A stretch of DNA of 10,065 nucleotides from an uncultured Selenomonadaceae bacterium. Lineage in GTDB: Bacteria > Bacillota > Negativicutes > Selenomonadales > Selenomonadaceae. A program made the position numbers and the translations under genes. Below the pieces are notes generated by a model. That model ran no database searches. It was not told where the DNA came from and worked only from the letters and a program-made list of their open reading frames with translations. The stretch spans positions 1 to 10,065 of the forward strand of contig CAJOPJ010000236.1 in assembly GCA_905236325.1 (NCBI GenBank). The letters are read 5' to 3'. Below, in pieces: positions 4,294-10,065 of the stretch (position 1 is its first letter; every line of letters begins with the position of its first letter).

Positions 4294-6825
4294 ATGTCAA
4301 AAACAACAAACACCACAAAGTACAGAATCTTTGAGCTGGAGAAGGAATTTAATCAACCCAGCCAAACGATAATTGATTTTTTAAAAAAGCGCAAAATCAA
4401 AGTTGCAAACAGATTCAGTGCGATTGAGGAAGATGTTTACAAGATTTTGCAGGAATCATTGCCAAGGCGCAGTAAGCCTATTGCTGAAAATAAGCCGGAA
4501 CAAAAGCAGGACAATGTAAAAGATAACAATAACAATCGCCGACGCAGAAATTATGCACCTAAAAAAGACAATATCCGGCTTGTTGAGTACGACGACCAGC
4601 CTAAGCAGAAAACGCCTGAAATTAAACAAACTGAAGTTAAACAAACTGAAGTTAAACAAACTGAAGTTAAACAAACTGAAGTTAAACAAACTGAAATTAA
4701 ACCTGCTGAAGTTAAACAAATTGAAATTAAAAAGATTAAAAGATCAAAAATTGAAAAGAAAGTTGAAAAGATTGAAGATAAAGTTCAGGAAGTTGAAGAA
4801 AATCGGTCGGCAGAAATTGAAGTTAAGCAAGCAGATTCAAGAGGCGAACGTGGCGACAGAAATAATCGCAAGAACCGAGATTCCAGTCGAGAAGACGGCG
4901 CAAAAATGCAAAATCGCAACCGCAACCGCAAAAATAAAAATGCAGCTACTGACGCTAAAACTCAGCAAAAACAAGCGCAACAGCAAAATCCAAATCAGCA
5001 AAGCAGGTTTCCGCGCAAGAAAAAATTGCGTCCCGCACCGCAACCTGTGCATAAAGTTGAAATTGCAAGACCGACGCATATTAAAATTGGCGAAAGCATT
5101 GCAGTTAAAGATTTAGCAAGCAAGATGAGCCTTTCAGCAGCTGAAATTATCAAAAAATTGCTTTTAATGGGCGTTATGGCAAGCATTAACCAAGAAGTTG
5201 ATTTTGATACAGCAGCGTTGGTAGCGTCGGAATTTGGCGTAACAGCTGAAGAATTGCCGCCGGAAGTTGATCCGACATTGATTCCGGAAATTGAGGACGA
5301 TCCAAAGACTTTAAAATTGCGTCCACCTGTAGTTACAGTTATGGGGCATGTTGATCACGGCAAAACCTCTTTGCTTGATGTGATACGCAAGTCCTCAGTC
5401 ACAGCGACAGAAGCCGGCGGAATAACGCAGCATATTGGCGCATATCAAGTCATACGCAATGACAAAAAAATTGTATTCTTAGACACGCCGGGGCACGAAG
5501 CATTTACAGCAATGCGTGCGCGTGGTGCGCAAGTTACTGATGTTGCAGTTTTGGTTGTTGCGGCGGACGATGGCGTTATGCCGCAAACTGTTGAGGCTAT
5601 AAATCACGCTAAAGCCGCCGGCGTTCCAATAATTGTTGCAATTAACAAAATTGATAAACCGGGCGCGAATCCTGCAAAAGTCAAGCAGGAGCTTATGGAA
5701 TATGAACTTGTACCGGAAGAATACGGCGGCGACACTATTATGGTTGAAGTTTCAGCCAAGAAGAAAATCGGCATTGATAATTTGCTTGAGATGATTTTAC
5801 TTGTTGCCGAAGTTCAAGAACTTAAAGCTAATCCAAGTAACCAAGCGCGTGGCGTTATTATTGAGGCTGAACTTGATAAAGGACGCGGACCTGTTGCGAC
5901 TGTTTTAGTTCAAAATGGTACGCTTAGAATTGGCGACGCGATTGTTGCAGGAACGACTTTTGGGCATGTTCGCGCAATGATAAATGATCGCGGCGACAAT
6001 GTTAAAAAAGCCGGTCCAAGCGTTCCTGTTGAAGTTTTGGGTTTGAATGATGTTCCTGCGGCAGGTGATTTATTGGCGGCTCTTGATGAAAAGCTTGCTA
6101 AATCAATCGCCGAACACAGACAGGCACAGGCGCGAAATGAACTGATTAAGTCCAAAAAAGTTTCGCTGGACGATTTGTTTAATCAGATTAAAGCCGGCGA
6201 AATTAAAGACTTGAATATTGTTATTAAAGCTGATGTTCAAGGCACGATTGAGGCGTTGAGTAATTCACTGCTTGCTTTGAATGAAAAAAATGAAGAAGTG
6301 CGTGTTAATATTGTTCATAGCGGCGTTGGTGCTGTGAATGAATCAGATATTATGTTGGCAAGTGCGGCTAATGCTTTAATTATTGCTTTTAATGTTCGAC
6401 CGGACGCTAATGCACGCAAAGTTGCCGACGCTGAAAAAATTGACATTAGGACTTACAGAGTTATTTATGACGCGATTGATGATGTTAAGGCGGCTATGAG
6501 CGGTATGCTTGCGCCTAAGTTCAAGGAAGTTATTCAAGGACGCGTTGAAATTCGCAAGGTCATGAAGTTTTCTAAAGCCTTAGTTGCAGGGTCTTATGTT
6601 TTGGAAGGCAAAATTTTCAACAATTCAAAAATTCGACTTGTGCGCGACCATGTTGAAATTTTTGACGGCGTGATTGATTCACTTCGCAGGTTTAAAGATG
6701 AAGTTAAGGAAGTTGCGGCAGGTTATGAATGTGGTATTTCGATTGTCGATTATCGCGACTTCAAAGAGGGCGACATTATCGAAGCCTACACAATGGAAGA
6801 AATTGCAACTTCGATTGATGATTAA
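4294..6825 (+). CDS. infB: Translation initiation factor IF-2
   Basis: IF-2 is the GTPase that brings fMet-tRNA to the 30S subunit and drives 50S joining. From ATG 4294 it has 843 residues. An IF2_N domain occupies about 9-52 (KYRIFELEKEFNQPSQTIIDFL). A long charged linker runs from about 55 to 260, with a KQTEV repeat and Arg/Asn/Gln-rich stretches, and a second IF2_N-like domain follows at about 267-316. The G domain then has G1 GHVDHGKT (351-358), G2 GGITQHIGAYQV (about 375), G3 DTPGH (397-401), G4 NKID (451-454) and G5 SAK (487-489), so all nucleotide-binding motifs are intact. Domains II, III and the tRNA-binding C-terminal domain complete the protein. The start is set by GGAGGT at 4282-4287. 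It is the last gene of the operon; rbfA, commonly next, is missing here. Confidence 0.97.
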   Translation: MSKTTNTTKYRIFELEKEFNQPSQTIIDFLKKRKIKVANRFSAIEEDVYKILQESLPRRSKPIAENKPEQKQDNVKDNNNNRRRRNYAPKKDNIRLVEYDDQPKQKTPEIKQTEVKQTEVKQTEVKQTEVKQTEIKPAEVKQIEIKKIKRSKIEKKVEKIEDKVQEVEENRSAEIEVKQADSRGERGDRNNRKNRDSSREDGAKMQNRNRNRKNKNAATDAKTQQKQAQQQNPNQQSRFPRKKKLRPAPQPVHKVEIARPTHIKIGESIAVKDLASKMSLSAAEIIKKLLLMGVMASINQEVDFDTAALVASEFGVTAEELPPEVDPTLIPEIEDDPKTLKLRPPVVTVMGHVDHGKTSLLDVIRKSSVTATEAGGITQHIGAYQVIRNDKKIVFLDTPGHEAFTAMRARGAQVTDVAVLVVAADDGVMPQTVEAINHAKAAGVPIIVAINKIDKPGANPAKVKQELMEYELVPEEYGGDTIMVEVSAKKKIGIDNLLEMILLVAEVQELKANPSNQARGVIIEAELDKGRGPVATVLVQNGTLRIGDAIVAGTTFGHVRAMINDRGDNVKKAGPSVPVEVLGLNDVPAAGDLLAALDEKLAKSIAEHRQAQARNELIKSKKVSLDDLFNQIKAGEIKDLNIVIKADVQGTIEALSNSLLALNEKNEEVRVNIVHSGVGAVNESDIMLASAANALIIAFNVRPDANARKVADAEKIDIRTYRVIYDAIDDVKAAMSGMLAPKFKEVIQGRVEIRKVMKFSKALVAGSYVLEGKIFNNSKIRLVRDHVEIFDGVIDSLRRFKDEVKEVAAGYECGISIVDYRDFKEGDIIEAYTMEEIATSIDD
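4621..4725 (+). repeat. infB: 15-bp (5-codon) tandem repeat in infB linker
   Basis: Seven consecutive in-frame 15-mers: ATTAAACAAACTGAA at 4621, then four identical GTTAAACAAACTGAA units (4636-4695), then two degenerate units (4696-4725), and a further decayed one to 4740. They encode (I/V)KQTE. Four perfect copies point to recent expansion. The repeat is in the disordered linker between the N-terminal domain and the core. Confidence 0.93.
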
Positions 6826-6832
6826 AAAAATT

Positions 6833-6860
6833 ATCCCGACATAATGCCGGGATTTTTTTT
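6833..6860 (+). terminator. Intrinsic terminator after infB, probably bidirectional
   Basis: ATCCCG (6833-6838) pairs with CGGGAT (6848-6853), with a possible inner CA/TG extension past one mismatch, followed by a T-run to 6860. The run of A's at 6824-6830 gives a T-tract on the opposite strand, so the same stem can stop transcripts from the convergent M16 gene. Confidence 0.88.
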
Positions 6861-6945
6861 GCGTAAATATCACGCCGAAATTTATATTTTTGCCAATTTT
6901 GCGGTTGCCGAAAACAATTTTAGACATTATAAAGTCTGCAGTCTA
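6861..6945. other. Convergent intergenic, no further gene
   Basis: About 85 bp lie between the bidirectional terminator and the stop codon of the M16 gene. I see only a short AGAC/GTCT inverted repeat (6922-6925 / 6934-6937) without a solid T-tract on either strand, and no coding signal. Confidence 0.5.
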
Positions 6946-9864
6946 TCAACTGACAGCAGGCTTAATTTCGCCGAAAAGTTCACTGTTGGCTTTAATTACA
7001 TCTTCATTGCCAAAAACGCAAATTTTATTTTCAGCCATACAGTCAGAAATCATCTTGCCAAGTGCGCGAATATCACTTTGGCGCGTCGATAAAATCTCAC
7101 TGCGCGTCTTAAGTCTGTCCTCAAAGGTAATATTTTTCAAACAAAAATCAGCAGCAAGTTGACCTTTGATTGAAGGCGTGAGCGGTCTGTCAACATGGCT
7201 CATTGTGCCAATAATATATTTATCCATTTCGCGTTCAGAAACATCAAAATTTTTAACAAAAACAGCTGTATTGTCGAAAGTTTCCAAAGTCTTATTCAAG
7301 TTTGGGTCGCGATATGAACCAAAAAACATTGAACCTGCGCGACTGAAATTAACAAAAGCACCATAAGCACCGCCTTGAACGCGTATGTTCAACCAAAAAT
7401 ACTCATAGCGCAAAATTGTTTCCAAAACAGCCAACGCGCCGGTATATTGATAGCCAAGATTGATAAAATTTGCGCCTTTACCGACATACTGAACGCGACT
7501 TTGCGAATATAAGCCTTCATTTTGCGCTTTTAAATTAAATTCATAATTTTGCGCAGGATATTCCTCAACCGGCAGGGATTTTAACAAATTTTGCAGGTAT
7601 GGGCGATATGCTTTATAAAGTTCTTCCGGCGCAGTTACGCTGACTACAATTCCATTGCGATTTAAAAGCATATTTTGAACTTCATATAGATCATCAATCA
7701 AATCATCAACTTTGTTATCAAAATCAGCCAGCAGATCTTTCAAAAACGCATTGAATGGCAAATTTCCTGCGTCATTATATGCGCCGGTTGTCGATTGATA
7801 AGCCAAAATGCGCGTCGAAATAATTGTTGGCGCAGCGTTTTGTAAATTAAGTTCAATGCCAATCTGTTCTTCCTCGATAATTTCACGCAGTCGCTTTTTG
7901 TTGGTGAAGATTGTTTCAGTAAAAATCTCCTGCAAAATATCAGTCATTTCGCCAAGTTTTGACTTCAAAGCCTTAGCATAAATTTTCATTCGCGGCATAA
8001 AACTTTCAGGTTCGCCATTTTTGAAATCAGCACCTAAACTATTGCCAAAGCCGCCAATGTTCAAATTTATCAAGTTTGCCAAGTCAGCGTAATTGTGCTT
8101 TTTAGTATCAATCCTACCAAGCAATTCATTAAGCAGGTATGCGTGGAACAGCTTATCTTGCGGAACTTTCATTGCGTCAAAATAAATTGTCAAATAAATT
8201 ATACCATGCGTATCAATCGAACTGTGCAAAATCCTGGCACCGTCAATATCGCGAAACTTCAATGGCAGTTTTTCAGGTTCAGGCTTAATGTCGCTAAGTT
8301 CTAATAGCGGTATTGTTTCAAGTGCTTCAGGTGTTTCGGGCGCTTGTTGGCGCAGTTTTAATTTTTGCGTAGTTTCAATTACTTGCTGAATTTCCTGCGC
8401 AGACATTTTTGATTTTATTAAAGCCAATTTATCAGCTTGAATTTTATCGCGCTCTTTGGCAATAGTTGAACTTGGCGCAAGCGTGATTAAAACTTGATGT
8501 GCATTGTCGATAAAATATTTGTGCAGGAGATTTTCAAAATAATTGTTATTCAAGCCTTCCTTGACTGCGGCTAAATCACTTTCATAGCGCAAATAGATAT
8601 TTGGATCGCCGCCATAAATCCAAGTGCGCAGGATTCTTAGACCATAAATCAAGCCTTTAGGCATTAAACCAAAATCAGCCTCACGCAACCTAAACTCAAG
8701 CAAGCTAATCGACGCTTCAAGCAATGTTTTATCAATTCCTGTTTCAGCAAGATTTTTAAGCGCGTCCAGCGTCAAATTATAAAATTTATCGGCGCAATCT
8801 GATTCTGAACCACTCAAAGTCACGCTGAACGCCGGTTGAATTAAATCTTCCTCCAGTCCGCTATCAACATCTTTGCCAAGCTGTGAATCAATCAAAATTT
8901 TCTTCAGCGGCGCGGCAGGTGTTTGAAAAAGTGCGTGATTTAAAATTTCCAAACCCAGAACAGTTTGGCTGTCTTGAATGTCACCTGTTAAAAAATTCAG
9001 CGACAGGAAAGTTTTTTTTGCAGGAGATTCATCTTCGCCGATTGGATAAACATCTTGAACTTTCTTGACTTCGTTAAAGCAGGGCTGAAGTTCAATTTTG
9101 GAATCAACTTCAATTTTATCAAACTTGGACAAATATTCGCCGTCAAGATAATTTAGCTGCTGGGCAATATCAACATCGCCATACAAATAGATATAAGCAT
9201 TGCTTGGGTGATAATATTTTTTGTGAAATGCGCTGAAGTCTTCCTGCGTCAAATCAGGAATAGACTCAGGATCGCCGCCGCTTTCAAATTGATAGCAGTT
9301 TTGCGGAAAAAGTTCATTGATTGACTTCCTGCCTAAAATATCTTCAGCAGAACTGAGAGCACCTTTCATTTCATTATAAACAACGCCGCTATATGTCAAA
9401 GGCGCGTCGGCGTTTTCAATTTCATAGTGCCAGCCTTCTTGCATTAAAATTTCAGGCGTAGTCAACATTGCAGGATAAAAAACTGCGTCAAGATAAACAT
9501 CTTGCAAGTTGCGGAAGTCTTTTGCGTTTCGACTTGCAACAGGATAAACTGTCTTGTCGGGATAGGTCATTGCGTTCAAAAATGTATTGAGCGAACCTTT
9601 AACAAGCTCAACAAATGGCTCCTTGAGTGGATATTTTTTACTTCCGCAAAGCGTCGAATGTTCAACAATATGCGCCACGCCTGTATCATCTTTTGGCGGC
9701 GTTCTAAAGGCAATATAAAAAACTTTATTATCATCTTCTGCCGCAACATAAAACAATTTTGCGCCGGTTTTTATATGTTCAAATTCAAATGTTTTGGCGT
9801 TAATTTCTTCAACCTTTTCAACATTATTCAGCTTAAAGCCGCTTATTATGTCGTTTATCTTCAA
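6946..9864 (-). CDS. M16C-family zinc metallopeptidase (PreP/Cym1-like, insulinase family)
   Basis: The 972 residues fit the M16C clam-shell peptidases, which enclose and degrade short unstructured peptides. The inverted zinc motif is H65-I-V-E68-H69 in the context HIVEHSTLCGS, and the third ligand is E165 in VVYNEMKGA. Spacing from H69 to E165 is 96, the same as I recall for plant PreP (H81 to E177). The C-terminal half keeps an Arg-Tyr pair, R828 and Y834 in RVQGGAYG, with the PreP spacing of six. A charged helical hinge is near 460-500, followed by the M16C-associated region (LSDIKPEPEKLPLKF). No signal peptide or membrane segment is seen, so the enzyme is probably cytoplasmic. The start is TTG at 9864, with AGGAAG 6 nt upstream. 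It follows a receiver-domain gene by 32 nt on the same strand. The substrate in this organism is unknown. Confidence 0.95.
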   Translation of the reverse strand: MKINDIISGFKLNNVEKVEEINAKTFEFEHIKTGAKLFYVAAEDDNKVFYIAFRTPPKDDTGVAHIVEHSTLCGSKKYPLKEPFVELVKGSLNTFLNAMTYPDKTVYPVASRNAKDFRNLQDVYLDAVFYPAMLTTPEILMQEGWHYEIENADAPLTYSGVVYNEMKGALSSAEDILGRKSINELFPQNCYQFESGGDPESIPDLTQEDFSAFHKKYYHPSNAYIYLYGDVDIAQQLNYLDGEYLSKFDKIEVDSKIELQPCFNEVKKVQDVYPIGEDESPAKKTFLSLNFLTGDIQDSQTVLGLEILNHALFQTPAAPLKKILIDSQLGKDVDSGLEEDLIQPAFSVTLSGSESDCADKFYNLTLDALKNLAETGIDKTLLEASISLLEFRLREADFGLMPKGLIYGLRILRTWIYGGDPNIYLRYESDLAAVKEGLNNNYFENLLHKYFIDNAHQVLITLAPSSTIAKERDKIQADKLALIKSKMSAQEIQQVIETTQKLKLRQQAPETPEALETIPLLELSDIKPEPEKLPLKFRDIDGARILHSSIDTHGIIYLTIYFDAMKVPQDKLFHAYLLNELLGRIDTKKHNYADLANLINLNIGGFGNSLGADFKNGEPESFMPRMKIYAKALKSKLGEMTDILQEIFTETIFTNKKRLREIIEEEQIGIELNLQNAAPTIISTRILAYQSTTGAYNDAGNLPFNAFLKDLLADFDNKVDDLIDDLYEVQNMLLNRNGIVVSVTAPEELYKAYRPYLQNLLKSLPVEEYPAQNYEFNLKAQNEGLYSQSRVQYVGKGANFINLGYQYTGALAVLETILRYEYFWLNIRVQGGAYGAFVNFSRAGSMFFGSYRDPNLNKTLETFDNTAVFVKNFDVSEREMDKYIIGTMSHVDRPLTPSIKGQLAADFCLKNITFEDRLKTRSEILSTRQSDIRALGKMISDCMAENKICVFGNEDVIKANSELFGEIKPAVS

Positions 9865-9870
9865 ACAAAT

Positions 9871-9876
9871 CTTCCT
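9871..9876 (-). promoter_or_regulatory. Ribosome binding site for the TTG start of the M16 peptidase
   Basis: On the minus strand AGGAAG lies 6 nt before TTG 9864. The nearby ATG at 9881 is in another frame and reads only six codons (MKGRFV) before TGA, so it is not the start. Confidence 0.7.
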
Positions 9877-9896
9877 TTCATTGAGCAGTTAAGCAT

Positions 9897-10065
9897 CTAA
9901 CTAACATACTCCTGCAAAGTTCTGTACATATCTTCCGGCTCAACAGGCTTGCTTAAATGTGCATTCATACCTGATTGCAAACTGCGTTGAACATCTTCAT
10001 CAAAAGCATTTGCAGTAAGCGCGATTATTGGAACAGTTTTAGCATCGGCTCTGTCAAGTTGTCGG
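9897..10065 (-). CDS. C-terminal end of a response-regulator receiver domain, probably a hybrid sensor histidine kinase (partial)
   Basis: The minus strand is open from the window edge to TAG at 9897-9899 and encodes 55 residues. They match the last third of a receiver (CheY-like) domain: PIIALTANAF carries the conserved Thr of the fourth strand, and HLSKPVEPEDMYRTL carries the conserved Lys-Pro of the fifth strand and the final helix. The phosphoacceptor Asp lies outside the window. The ALTANAF and SKPVEP forms, ending the protein shortly after, are typical of receiver domains at the C-terminus of hybrid histidine kinases. A stand-alone response regulator cannot be excluded. The start is upstream of the window. 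It ends 32 nt before the M16 peptidase, so the two are probably co-transcribed. Confidence 0.85.
   Translation of the reverse strand, partial: RQLDRADAKTVPIIALTANAFDEDVQRSLQSGMNAHLSKPVEPEDMYRTLQEYVS

Noticed and set aside
4553..5116. 187-codon open frame inside infB, Lys/Leu-rich
   Set aside because: It is a frame-shifted shadow created by the A-rich, stop-poor linker and 15-bp repeat; it has no ribosome binding site and no recognisable domain.
1385..5430. Recurrent GCCGGCGG/GCCGG words as a possible uptake or regulatory motif
   Set aside because: They fall mostly on in-frame Ala/Pro/Gly codon runs (GCC-GGC, CCG-G) and are explained by codon preference; a genome-wide word count would be needed to revive the idea.
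6922..6937. Separate terminator for the M16 gene at AGAC/GTCT
   Set aside because: A 4-bp stem with no proper T-tract is too weak; the stem at 6833-6853 with T-tracts on both strands is the better candidate.
9502..9900. Plus-strand 132-codon open frame opposite the M16 gene start
   Set aside because: It is antisense to a clearly coding M16C N-terminus, has Cys/Asn/Phe-rich random-looking composition, and has no ribosome binding site.

Overview
The window looks like chromosomal DNA of a motile member of the Bacillota, most likely Negativicutes (Selenomonadales-like). The main evidence is the order rimP-nusA-rnpM(ylxR)-ylxQ-infB, which is typical of Bacillota. Other support comes from strong GGAGG-type ribosome binding sites, three likely TTG starts (rimP, nusA, the M16 peptidase), moderate-to-low GC, and a FliK C-terminus that resembles Negativicutes homologues as I remember them. 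The phylum is fairly secure; the class is inference from memory. I see no insertion sequence, phage gene, CRISPR array, tRNA or rRNA.

Region 1 (1-1740, + strand) is the end of a flagellar hook operon. It starts inside fliK (hook-length control), whose reading frame is cut by an in-frame TAA at 575-577 just before the conserved C-terminal domain. flgD (hook-cap scaffold) follows with its own strong ribosome binding site. An intrinsic terminator at 1715-1740 closes the operon.

Region 2 (about 1760-6860, + strand) is the translation/transcription-factor operon. A near-consensus promoter (1760-1788) and a leader hairpin (1819-1844) precede rimP (30S maturation), nusA (elongation, pausing and antitermination), rnpM (RNase P modulator), ylxQ (L7Ae-like RNA-binding protein) and infB (initiation factor 2). 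From nusA onward the genes are tightly packed: zero spacing, then an 8-nt overlap, then 29 nt carrying a strong ribosome binding site. A terminator at 6833-6860 ends the operon directly after infB, so rbfA, which commonly follows, is not there.

Region 3 (6861-10065, - strand) runs convergently towards infB. It holds a complete 972-residue M16C zinc metallopeptidase (PreP/Cym1-like, no visible signal peptide). Just upstream of it is the C-terminal end of a response-regulator receiver domain, probably the tail of a hybrid sensor histidine kinase. That fragment is cut by the window edge.

There is no convincing undescribed system here. The points most worth a second look are the fliK nonsense codon, the three unrelated in-frame tandem repeats in the linkers or tails of FliK, NusA and IF2, the apparent duplication in the FlgD C-terminus, the rimP leader hairpin, and the shortened infB operon next to flagellar genes.
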